Origin: Oscillospiraceae bacterium
GTDB lineage: Bacteria > Bacillota > Clostridia > Oscillospirales > Ruminococcaceae
Direction of reading: 5' to 3'
Assembly (NCBI GenBank): GCA_014796735.1
Contig: JAAVIG010000073.1
Span: 1-19,932, forward strand
Length of the DNA stretch: 19,932 bases
A program made the position numbers and the translations under genes. Of the stretch, positions 14,401 through 19,932 are shown one piece after another. The notes under the pieces are model-generated. The model was not told the DNA's origin, searched no databases, and saw nothing but the letters and a program-made list of their open reading frames with translations. Each line of letters opens with the position of its first letter. Position 1 is the stretch's first letter.

Positions 14401-15261
14401 ATGGTAACTGCCAAAATTTGCGGAGAGGAAGGCGTTTTATCCTATCTTGGCACGGTAGGCAGCGTGATAAGCCGTTCTAAGTACCGTGTTTCGGATATTT
14501 ACGAAATACGGCTCCGAGCGGGTCAAAGGGTTGCGCTGGAAACGGCGAGGGGACGTGCGGTTATCGATAAGACGGTTTCCGCTGAGGAAATGGGCGAGTG
14601 TATAAAATGCTTTTGCAATTACTCCTTACATAGCTTTGAAAAGGAATTGAAGGAGGGCTTTGTCACCCTTAAGGGCGGTCACAGGGCGGGCTTCTGCGGT
14701 ACGGCGGTGGTAAGAAACGGGGTTTTTGAGGGAGTAAAGGATATAAGCAGCATAAATATAAGAGTTGCGAGAGAAATAATCGGCGCGGGAGATTTTTTGG
14801 AATCCGCCGTTTTTGCCGAGGACTTTAAGGGGCTTTTGATATGCGGAAAGCCCATGAGCGGAAAGACCACGGTCTTAAGGGATTTGTGCAGGATAATAGG
14901 AGACAGGCACAAGCTTGCGGTGGTGGACGGCAGGGGTGAGATAGCGGCAGTGTACGGCGGAGTGCCGCAAAACAATGTGGGCGTTTACACCGACGTGTTA
15001 AACGGCTACGGCAGGGCGGAGGGAATAGAGATAGCCACAAGAACACTTTCGCCCGAATATATAGCCTGTGACGAAATAACCGGCTTTGAGAGCTGCGCTA
15101 AGCTGTGCTTAAACAGCGGAGTTAAAATGATATTTACCCTGCACTGCGGAAGTATGGAGCAGGCTAAGGAATCGGAAATAGTGAAAACGGGCGCGATAAG
15201 TCATATCGCGTTCTTGGGCGGAAAAATCGGACAGATAACGGAAAGGTTGGCGGTAAAATGA
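14401..15261 (+). CDS. spoIIIAA: Stage III sporulation protein AA, AAA+/secretion-type ATPase
   Basis: This 286-residue cytoplasmic ATPase is the motor-like part of the SpoIIIA-SpoIIQ channel that maintains forespore development after engulfment. Its fold is related to ATPases of type II/IV secretion. The Walker A segment G-K-P-M-S-G-K-T-T spans 149-157 (K155, T156). K150 stands where a Pro is usual. Walker B is Y-I-A-C-D-E at 220-225. The N-terminal domain (1-130) contains the family stretches E-I-R-L-R-A-G and H-R-A-G-F-C-G. Length is close to the roughly 307 residues of B. subtilis. AGGAG at 14386-14390 lies 10 nt before the ATG. The stop overlaps the spoIIIAB start (ATGA), so the two are coupled. 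Confidence 0.96.
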   Translation: MVTAKICGEEGVLSYLGTVGSVISRSKYRVSDIYEIRLRAGQRVALETARGRAVIDKTVSAEEMGECIKCFCNYSLHSFEKELKEGFVTLKGGHRAGFCGTAVVRNGVFEGVKDISSINIRVAREIIGAGDFLESAVFAEDFKGLLICGKPMSGKTTVLRDLCRIIGDRHKLAVVDGRGEIAAVYGGVPQNNVGVYTDVLNGYGRAEGIEIATRTLSPEYIACDEITGFESCAKLCLNSGVKMIFTLHCGSMEQAKESEIVKTGAISHIAFLGGKIGQITERLAVK

Positions 15262-15755
15262 ATTTTGCTTTGTCGGCGGCGGTGGTTATGCTTTGCACGG
15301 GGGCGGGAATGTACTTTTCAAAAAGGCTTAAGGAGCGCGAAGGGCAGCTTTGCGCGGTGCTTTTGTTTGTAAAGGAATTAACCGTTCAGATAAGATATAC
15401 AAACTCAAAGATATGCGATATATTAAAAGAAGCTTCGGCAAACGCCGCTTATCAGAAGCTCGGATTTATAACCGACTGCGCTTTGATAAACGAAAACGGG
15501 GATTTTCACGGGATATGGAGCGATGGCGTAAAAAACCAGCCCTTTTTAAATCAAAGGGACAAGGAGCTGCTTTTTGCTTTGGGCGAAAGATTGGGTGAAA
15601 CGGACACCGACGGACAGCTTTCCTTTTTGGAGATGACCGAAGCAATGCTTGCGGCTCAGCGGGAGGAGGCAAGAGAGGATTACGGCAAAAAAAGCCGTAT
15701 GTACCGCTCGGTGGGGCTTTTGTGCGGGTTGGCACTTGGGATAACAGTATTGTGA
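15258..15755 (+). CDS. spoIIIAB: Stage III sporulation protein AB
   Basis: This 165-residue protein is anchored by an N-terminal hydrophobic helix (about 3-20) and ends in another (about 150-165). Between them lies a charged, mainly helical domain with the family pattern L-K-E-R-E-G-Q-L and L-L-F-V-K-E-L-T-V-Q-I-R-Y. SpoIIIAB resembles the GspF-type platform proteins of type II secretion and should sit in the mother-cell membrane around the forespore. Length is near the roughly 171 residues of B. subtilis. It overlaps spoIIIAA by 4 nt. Confidence 0.94.
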   Translation: MNFALSAAVVMLCTGAGMYFSKRLKEREGQLCAVLLFVKELTVQIRYTNSKICDILKEASANAAYQKLGFITDCALINENGDFHGIWSDGVKNQPFLNQRDKELLFALGERLGETDTDGQLSFLEMTEAMLAAQREEAREDYGKKSRMYRSVGLLCGLALGITVL

Positions 15756-15780
15756 AATCAATAAAAAGGGGTGCGGTTCA

Positions 15781-15978
15781 ATGGACGTAGATTTAATATT
15801 CCAGATAGCGGCGATAGGGATAGTTGTAGCCGTTTTAAATATGCTTCTTCAAAGGTCGGGACGTGAGGAGCAGGCGATGATGACCACCATCGCGGGGCTT
15901 ATAGTGGTGCTTATGATGATAATATCCCAGATAAGTCTTTTGTTTGATACGATAAAGGAAGTATTCAATTTGTGGTAA
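15781..15978 (+). CDS. spoIIIAC: Stage III sporulation protein AC
   Basis: This 65-residue protein is almost entirely membrane-embedded, with two helices at about 6-24 and 35-60 joined by a short loop with Q-R-S-G-R-E-E-Q, the characteristic family turn. Length matches known SpoIIIAC (about 68 residues). It probably works with SpoIIIAD in the channel base. The site before it (AAGGGG, 15766-15771) is weak. It lies 25 nt after spoIIIAB and 10 nt before spoIIIAD. Confidence 0.94.
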   Translation: MDVDLIFQIAAIGIVVAVLNMLLQRSGREEQAMMTTIAGLIVVLMMIISQISLLFDTIKEVFNLW

Positions 15979-15988
15979 GGATAGTAAA

Positions 15989-16378
15989 ATGAATATTGTT
16001 ATTATAGCTTCCGCCGCGCTTATTGCGGCGGTGCTTTCAATGGTTTTAAAGCAGTACAAGCCCGAATATTCGCTGTTTATTTCAATAGCGGCGGGTGTGC
16101 TTATTTTTCTGTCGGTGATAGCGGTAATAGAGCCGATAGTCAGCTTTATCGGGGAGCTTACCGAAAGGGCAGGGCTTGAGGGAGTTTACGGAGAGGTGTT
16201 AATAAAATCACTTGCCGTATGTTATATAACACAGCTTGCCTGTGACTGCTGCAAGGATGCGGGAGAAAACGCGATAGCGGGAAAGCTTCAGATAGCGGGG
16301 AAGATAGCTGTTTTGCTTATAGCTTTGCCCATGTTCAAGAGCCTTACCGAAATTGTTGCGGGACTGATAAACATTTAA
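15989..16378 (+). CDS. spoIIIAD: Stage III sporulation protein AD
   Basis: This 129-residue membrane protein has three to four hydrophobic helices, at about 2-19, 28-50, 70-85 and 105-127. The internal stretch V-L-I-K-S-L-A-V-C-Y-I-T-Q-L-A-C-D-C-C-K-D-A-G is strongly typical of the family. Its N-terminal half resembles SpoIIIAC, as is known for this pair. Length fits the roughly 133 residues of B. subtilis. It should be an integral channel component in the mother-cell-derived membrane. Confidence 0.95.
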   Translation: MNIVIIASAALIAAVLSMVLKQYKPEYSLFISIAAGVLIFLSVIAVIEPIVSFIGELTERAGLEGVYGEVLIKSLAVCYITQLACDCCKDAGENAIAGKLQIAGKIAVLLIALPMFKSLTEIVAGLINI

Positions 16379-16394
16379 AGAACGGGAATTTGAA

Positions 16395-17498
16395 ATGAAA
16401 ATAAGAGGATTTTTAAAAGCGTTCATGCTGATTTTTATTTTGCTTTTGCTTCAAGGCAGGGTATATGCAGAGGATATATACTCTTTTGGTCGGGACGAAA
16501 TAGCGGAAGCCCTGCCCGACGAGGCAAAGGAGGAAATGGAAAGGCTTGAAATCGAACCTAACGAGGAAATATCGGACTTAAGTGCGGAAAATATTTTTTT
16601 GTCAATTTGGAACGTAGTAGTCGAAAGTATTCCCAAGCCGCTTACCATGCTGATTTCGGTAGTTGCCGTAATAATTCTTTGCGCCTTAATTTCCAATCTT
16701 CAGGAGGGGGACGAGCTTTCGGGAACCTTTAATACGGTGGGAGTACTTGCCTGTTCGGGAATAATATGTACAAGCTTCGTGACCTTAGCCGAGAGCGCGA
16801 AAACCGCCATAGACGGATTTGCGGCTTTTTTGTCGGTTTACATACCCGCCTTTGCCGGAATAATGGCGGCAAACGGACAGACGGCGGCGGGCGCGGCTTA
16901 CAGCGCGGTAATTACGGTGGCGGTGCAGGTGCTGTCGCAGATTTTTTCACTTATAATCTTTCCTTTGACAAGCTGCATAATGGGTGTGTCCGTTGCGGGA
17001 GCGGTAAACCCCGAGCTTAAAATAAACAGCATTGCCGAAATGGCGAAAAAGGTTGTCAACTGGGGGCTTACGCTTATTATGACGGTGTTTACGGGACTTT
17101 TGTCCGTTCAGGGATTTGTGGGTGCCGCCGCCGATACCGTTTCGATGAAGGCGGTCAAATTTACCGTTTCCGGCGCAGTGCCGATAGTGGGCGGCGCGGT
17201 GTCGGACGCTTTGTCCACGGTGAAGGGCAGCCTCGGTCTTATTAAAGCCACAACTGGCAGCTACGGGATAATAGCCTCTGCCGTTATAATAATTCCCATA
17301 CTTATATCGGCGGTGCTGCTCAGAACGGCGTTTATTGCCGCCGCGTCAATAAGCGAGACGCTGGGCACTTCAAGGCTTACCGTTTTACTGAAAAGCGGAG
17401 AAAGCGTAGTTGCCGTCATAATCGCCATGATAGTGTGCTTCTGGCTTACCGCGGTGGTTTCCACCGCCGTTATGTTAGTGATAGGCACGGGAAGCTGA
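16395..17498 (+). CDS. spoIIIAE: Stage III sporulation protein AE, multi-spanning channel subunit
   Basis: This 367-residue polytopic membrane protein starts with a signal-peptide-like segment (basic, hydrophobic 8-20, V-Y-A then E-D at 23-27, so possible cleavage after A25). A charged outer stretch of about 45 residues follows, then at least six hydrophobic helices to the C-terminus. It is the largest integral SpoIIIA subunit and resembles the export-gate part of secretion systems. The G-S-L-G-L-I-K-A-T-T-G-S-Y-G-I motif near 277-291 is typical. Length is slightly below the roughly 399 residues of B. subtilis. It lies 16 nt after spoIIIAD with only a weak ribosome site. Confidence 0.95.
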   Translation: MKIRGFLKAFMLIFILLLLQGRVYAEDIYSFGRDEIAEALPDEAKEEMERLEIEPNEEISDLSAENIFLSIWNVVVESIPKPLTMLISVVAVIILCALISNLQEGDELSGTFNTVGVLACSGIICTSFVTLAESAKTAIDGFAAFLSVYIPAFAGIMAANGQTAAGAAYSAVITVAVQVLSQIFSLIIFPLTSCIMGVSVAGAVNPELKINSIAEMAKKVVNWGLTLIMTVFTGLLSVQGFVGAAADTVSMKAVKFTVSGAVPIVGGAVSDALSTVKGSLGLIKATTGSYGIIASAVIIIPILISAVLLRTAFIAAASISETLGTSRLTVLLKSGESVVAVIIAMIVCFWLTAVVSTAVMLVIGTGS

Positions 17499-17524
17499 TT
17501 TTTGCCGAAAGGAATTTGCATAAA

Positions 17525-17998
17525 ATGAAAGAAACGGTGCTTGGCATTGCGTTTGTTGCAATAGCCACGGGTGTGTTTAAGCTTTTATCCCCCGAAAACA
17601 GCTTTAAAAAGCAGCTTGCCTTTTTGACCTCGGCTTTTTTTCTGTTAAGCTGCGTGTCGCTGTTCAGGGATAACGGCTTTGATTTTTCGGAAATAGCCGA
17701 CTCCTTTCGCGGCGAGGGTGCATACGTTGATTTTTCCGTGGAAGCTTATCGAATGACCGAAAGGGAGATCGCTTCCAATATAAGAAAAAATATCGAAGCT
17801 GTTTTTGCGGAAAACGAAATTTTCTGTGATGAAATTTATGTGATCATTGATATTTCGTCCTCTTACAGCATATCTATTAAGCAGGTACGGCTTGCCTTTT
17901 CCGCAAACAATGCCGACAATACAGCCAAAGCAGAGGAGCTGGTCAAAAAGGAGGTAGGAGATGAAATCGAAATAGTTACTGAAATAAAGGGATATTAA
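17525..17998 (+). CDS. spoIIIAF: Stage III sporulation protein AF
   Basis: The start at ATG 17525 is chosen because AAAGGA (17508-17513) lies just upstream and the hydrophobic N-terminus begins there. The open frame extends 30 codons further back, but into spoIIIAE. The product has 157 residues: two membrane helices at about 4-20 and 31-47, then a roughly 105-residue soluble domain. That domain has the ring-building fold expected for SpoIIIAF (E-R-E-I-A-S-N-I-R-K-N-I-E, later A-F-S-A-N-N-A, E-L-V-K-K-E-V). B. subtilis SpoIIIAF is longer, about 206 residues. It follows spoIIIAE by 26 nt. Confidence 0.92.
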   Translation: MKETVLGIAFVAIATGVFKLLSPENSFKKQLAFLTSAFFLLSCVSLFRDNGFDFSEIADSFRGEGAYVDFSVEAYRMTEREIASNIRKNIEAVFAENEIFCDEIYVIIDISSSYSISIKQVRLAFSANNADNTAKAEELVKKEVGDEIEIVTEIKGY

Positions 17999-18022
17999 AC
18001 GTTTATAAGGACGGAAAAGCCA

Positions 18023-18445
18023 ATGGGAATATTAAAAAACGAAAAGGGTATAAAAATTATTTTTGCCGCGGGAATTGCATTGATAATCATAATATTTCTG
18101 TTTGGCATTTCCGCCGGCGGGAAGAAAACGCGGACCGATGTCGGCAGCGAAGATGTTTTATCGGAAATAGAGGAATACGAAAGGCGGCTTGAAGAACGGC
18201 TTGCCGAGATAATCGGAAATATTCAGGGGACAAAGGATATAAGCGTTATGATAACCCTTGAAAAAACCGAGGAAAATCTGTATTCGGCAAGGGAGACCTC
18301 TGTTTCCGCGACGATCACGCCGACAGTCAGGGGCGTTGTGGTGGTGTGCGGCGGAAGCGAAAGCGCGGTGGTCAGGCAAAAGGTCACGGACGCCGTGTGC
18401 AAGGCTCTCGGAGTGAGCGCGGCAAGGGTTTGCGTTACATACTGA
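18023..18445 (+). CDS. spoIIIAG: Stage III sporulation protein AG, unusually short ring subunit
   Basis: This 140-residue protein has one membrane helix (about 10-30) and a ring-building domain: helix S-E-I-E-E-Y-E-R-R-L-E-E-R-L at 47-60, strand I-S-V-M-I-T-L at 73-79, then V-R-G-V-V-V-V-C-G-G at 102-111 and a last helix and strand to the end. In B. subtilis (about 229 residues) SpoIIIAG forms a large oligomeric ring. The insert between the two strand segments there, which builds a beta-triangle, is long; here only about 22 residues (80-101) remain. AAGGA precedes the ATG. Identity is secure from fold order and position; the short form is discussed in the findings. Confidence 0.92.
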   Translation: MGILKNEKGIKIIFAAGIALIIIIFLFGISAGGKKTRTDVGSEDVLSEIEEYERRLEERLAEIIGNIQGTKDISVMITLEKTEENLYSARETSVSATITPTVRGVVVVCGGSESAVVRQKVTDAVCKALGVSAARVCVTY

Positions 18446-18495
18446 AAAAACCCTCCGCAAAAATTTTACTTGGAAAGAAAGGAACAGTCACAGTC

Positions 18496-19092
18496 ATGAA
18501 AAAAAGAAGATTAAATCTTATTATCGGCAAAAAACAAATAATAATTGTCGGTCTTACCCTGATTTTGGGCGTTGCGGTTTACGTCAACTATCTTGTGGGC
18601 GCAAATATGACCGAGAACGCTCCCGTAGGCGCCGACGGAAACGTAAAGGACGCGGTCAATTACGGAGATCAGACGTTCGTTTCCGCAAGCGGCAGAACAA
18701 ATTCCGGCACGGGAGACACAATAGCCGTTTCCGTAAGCAGAGCCGACGAGTACTTTGCTCAGGCGAGGCTGGATAAGGAGGAAAGCCGCGCGGAGGCGAT
18801 CGAGATATTGCAGACCATTTACAGCGGGGGAGATTCTACCGAGACGGAGCTTGCGGTAATGGCGCAGAACGCGGAGGCCATGAGCAGCTATGTGGAAAGC
18901 GAAAGCAAGATAGAAAACGTTTTGAAGGCACAGGGCTTTGAAGACGTGCTTTGCTACCTTTCGGAAAACGGCGCAAGCGTTATAGTCAAGACAAGCGGAT
19001 TGGAGCCCGCTCAGGCGGCGCAGATAAAGAACGCGCTTTTGTCCGAGGTGAATATTCCCGCCGAAAAAATTTCGATTCTTGAAATAAATTAG
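18496..19092 (+). CDS. spoIIIAH: Stage III sporulation protein AH, SpoIIQ-binding ring subunit
   Basis: The start at ATG 18496 follows AAAGGA (18477-18482) at a rather long distance of 13 nt. The longer frame from 18346 runs inside spoIIIAG and is rejected. The 198-residue product has a basic N-terminus, one membrane helix (about 13-34), a low-complexity linker (about 40-80) and a ring-building domain. That domain begins with the typical Y-F-A-Q-A-R-L-D-K-E-E-S-R at 86-98 and ends V-N-I-P-A-E-K-I-S-I-L-E. In studied species this outer domain binds forespore SpoIIQ, joining the two membranes. It closes the operon; a strong terminator follows. Confidence 0.95.
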   Translation: MKKRRLNLIIGKKQIIIVGLTLILGVAVYVNYLVGANMTENAPVGADGNVKDAVNYGDQTFVSASGRTNSGTGDTIAVSVSRADEYFAQARLDKEESRAEAIEILQTIYSGGDSTETELAVMAQNAEAMSSYVESESKIENVLKAQGFEDVLCYLSENGASVIVKTSGLEPAQAAQIKNALLSEVNIPAEKISILEIN

Positions 19093-19107
19093 CTTTTGTT
19101 CACAGAA

Positions 19108-19218
19108 GAAAACAGGATCGTTCAAGGTGCTATTGGAAAATTTTGTAAATATTTTTTCGAGGGAGTTCGAATCCATTTTCGTGTCGAAAATATCTACGGA
19201 AGTGCAATCCTGTTTTTC
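19108..19218. repeat. Nested inverted repeats between spoIIIAH and its terminator
   Basis: GAAAACAGGAT (19108-19118) pairs with ATCCTGTTTTTC (19207-19218), with one extra base. Inside, ATATTTTTTCGA (19149-19160) pairs with TCGAAAATAT (19184-19193), with two extra T. This gives a 111-nt folded element in the 3' untranslated part of the spoIIIA transcript. I see no gene in it. Confidence 0.6.
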
Positions 19219-19226
19219 ACAAGATT

Positions 19227-19276
19227 TATGCCCACAAATGGCTTTGCGCAGCCGTTTGTGGGCATAATATCTTTTT
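19227..19276 (+). terminator. Strong hairpin terminator of the spoIIIA operon
   Basis: TATGCCCACAAATGGCT (19227-19243) and AGCCGTTTGTGGGCATA (19250-19266) form a 17-bp stem with one U-G pair and a 6-nt loop. ATATCTTTTT follows. The U-run starts a few bases from the stem, slightly atypical. Confidence 0.85.
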
Positions 19277-19362
19277 GTCAGACAATCATGTCTAACTGCT
19301 ATAAAAAAGATTTTTAATTGAGCTGTTAAAATCTTCACAACATTCTATAAACGCACTCCTGT

Positions 19363-19419
19363 ATTTTTCGGTTTTTGCGAAGCAAAAATGAATTTCCATA
19401 AGGGAAATTCAAGAAAAAT
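19363..19419. other. Three-stem (three-way junction) inverted-repeat element
   Basis: ATTTTTC (19363-19369) and GAAAAAT (19413-19419) close an element that holds two perfect hairpins: TTTTTGC-GAA-GCAAAAA (19372-19388) and TGAATTTCC/GGAAATTCA (19389-19397, 19403-19411). All three stems are perfect. It has no coding potential. It could be a structured RNA, a palindromic intergenic repeat or a small transposon remnant. Just beyond, 19440-19456 is rich in GAGCGAAGCGAG-type repeats. Confidence 0.5.
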
Positions 19420-19478
19420 CGGGACAAAAACGAGCTGACGACCGAGCGAAGCGAGAGAGAAAGCCCTTTCCTATTTGC

Positions 19479-19511
19479 AAAAATCCCCGCGGCTCTGCCG
19501 TGGGGATTTTT
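19479..19511. terminator. Hairpin terminator, active on either strand
   Basis: AAAAATCCCCGCGG (19479-19492) and CCGTGGGGATTTTT (19498-19511) form a 14-bp stem with one wobble pair and a 5-nt loop. A/T ends give a U-run on both strands. No protein gene ends nearby on the plus strand; on the minus strand it lies about 65 nt after the start expected from the promoter at 19583-19611. Confidence 0.8.
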
Positions 19512-19576
19512 CAAATGATGTGTGATTGACTGACGAAAAAGATTTTTTTCTTCACGCTACCCCCCAGCTTTTACTA
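19479..19576 (-). ncRNA. Possible small RNA of about 100 nt
   Basis: A perfect-consensus promoter points at this stretch, which ends in a strong terminator and has no reading frame with a ribosome site. A start near 19576 and an end in the T-run at about 19479 give roughly 98 nt. The part before the terminator is G-rich at the 5' end and then A/U-rich, with a weak stem around 19536-19551. I recognise no Rfam-type family (not SRP RNA, 6S RNA or tmRNA). Existence of the transcript is inference. Confidence 0.4.
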
Positions 19577-19582
19577 TCTTAT

Positions 19583-19611
19583 ATTATAATATATTGTCAC
19601 ATGACTGTCAA
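19583..19611 (-). promoter_or_regulatory. Perfect-consensus sigma-A promoter
   Basis: On the minus strand TTGACA (19611-19606), exactly 17 nt, TATAAT (19588-19583). It is the best promoter in the window, yet no protein gene lies behind it; it reads towards the hairpin at 19479-19511. Confidence 0.8.
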
Positions 19612-19631
19612 TATCTTTTGAAACAAATATA

Positions 19632-19685
19632 GAGTTCATCTGCAAAATATGAAAATTAAGACTTAATTACCAAAAAGCAGAACTC
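19632..19685. repeat. Nested dyad upstream of the consensus promoter
   Basis: GAGTTC (19632-19637) plus TGC (19641-19643) pair with GCAGAACTC (19677-19685), leaving a 3-nt bulge. Centred inside is the 15-nt palindrome AATTAAGACTTAATT (19654-19668). It could be regulatory or part of a mobile-element remnant. The rest of 19686-19816 shows nothing I can support. Confidence 0.45.
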
Positions 19686-19816
19686 ACCTGTTAATGGCTC
19701 AACTGCACCGCATACATACCTGTATTCCCTTATATGATGACATAGACTTTTATTTGCAGGTTTCACACAGAAAAACTAAGCAGATTAAATGGCTTGGATA
19801 AAGGATTGATAAATAA

Positions 19817-19859
19817 TCCCCATAAAATCCAAAACCAAATGGTTTGGATTTTATGGGGA
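19817..19859 (-). terminator. 17-bp hairpin behind the right-edge gene
   Basis: TCCCCATAAAATCCAAA (19817-19833) and its exact complement (19843-19859) enclose a 9-nt loop. It starts 6 nt after the stop of the leftward partial gene, so a terminator role is likely, though the sequence after the stem on that strand (ATTATTTATC) is only a poor U-run. Confidence 0.6.
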
Positions 19860-19865
19860 ATTCAT

Positions 19866-19932
19866 TTAATATTTAAGATGATTTCGAGCCACTTCCTTAA
19901 GCTTTTTAGCGGTTTCTTCTGAAGTGTCACTA
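19866..19932 (-). CDS. C-terminal end of an unknown protein (partial)
   Basis: The minus strand is open from the window edge to TAA at 19868-19866, 21 codons. The peptide ends T-A-K-K-L-K-E-V-A-R-N-H-L-K-Y, an amphipathic charged helix typical of a real C-terminus, and a hairpin follows 6 nt after the stop. Too little is visible to name a family. Confidence 0.5.
   Translation of the reverse strand, partial: SDTSEETAKKLKEVARNHLKY

Noticed and set aside
19160..19175. tRNA T-arm-like GTTCGAATCC at the spoIIIA 3' end
   Set aside because: No acceptor, D or anticodon arms can be built around it and the T-stem does not pair; the TTCGAA core is a chance palindrome.
19096..19317. Plus-strand frame of 73 codons after spoIIIAH
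   Set aside because: It runs through nested inverted repeats and the operon terminator and has no ribosome-binding site.
19694..19801. Plus-strand 35-codon frame starting ATG 19694
   Set aside because: No Shine-Dalgarno or promoter is visible and no family is recognised.
1..19932. CRISPR array, rRNA, tRNA, transposase or integrase
   Set aside because: No regularly spaced repeats, no RNA-gene signature and no recombinase-like protein were seen on either strand.

Overview
The window looks like chromosomal DNA from an anaerobic, endospore-forming member of the Clostridia (Oscillospiraceae/Ruminococcaceae-like). The evidence is a complete spoIIIAA-AH sporulation operon, a multi-subunit [FeFe]-hydrogenase operon of the HydABC (probably electron-bifurcating) type, strong AGGAGG-like ribosome-binding sites and consensus sigma-A promoters. 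This placement is inferred from gene content and style only.

Layout. (1) 1-605, minus strand: a small four-helix membrane protein followed by the 5' part of a nucleotidyltransferase gene that leaves the window. (2) 924-2974, plus: an ECF-type sigma factor overlapping the gene for a single-pass membrane protein with a beta-propeller-like outer domain, probably its anti-sigma partner. (3) 3110-8123, minus: a five-gene hydrogenase operon in the order hydC (NuoE-like), a lone GHKL-type ATPase, a thioredoxin-fold [2Fe-2S] protein, hydB (NuoF-like) and hydA (catalytic). An 18-bp perfect inverted repeat separates it from region 2. (4) 8501-10882, plus: a near-consensus promoter, an intracellular GH13 alpha-glucan hydrolase, a HAD-IA phosphatase/phosphomutase, a 4-oxalocrotonate tautomerase-like protein and a terminator. 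(5) 10894-13324, minus: an ECF-like sigma factor with a roughly 380-residue C-terminal extension, followed by an unrecognised 264-residue protein. (6) 13460-14239, minus: a short-chain dehydrogenase. (7) 14338-19276, plus: a candidate sigma-E promoter, spoIIIAA to spoIIIAH, and a strong terminator. (8) 19093-19865: a gene-poor stretch rich in inverted repeats, with a perfect-consensus minus-strand promoter aimed at a terminator about 100 nt away (possible small RNA). (9) 19866-19932, minus: the last 21 codons of an unknown gene.

How the genes work together. The hydrogenase subunits can pass electrons between NADH, ferredoxin and protons through a chain of Fe-S clusters. The GH13/HAD cluster probably handles internal alpha-glucans or maltodextrins. 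The SpoIIIA proteins build the mother-cell side of the channel linking mother cell and forespore at engulfment. Two independent sigma-factor modules give dedicated, so far unassigned, regulation. The most novel-looking items are the sigma factor with the winged-helix-like extension plus its orphan neighbour, the kinase-less GHKL ATPase inside the hydrogenase operon, the compact SpoIIIAG, and the structured, possibly RNA-coding stretch after spoIIIAH.
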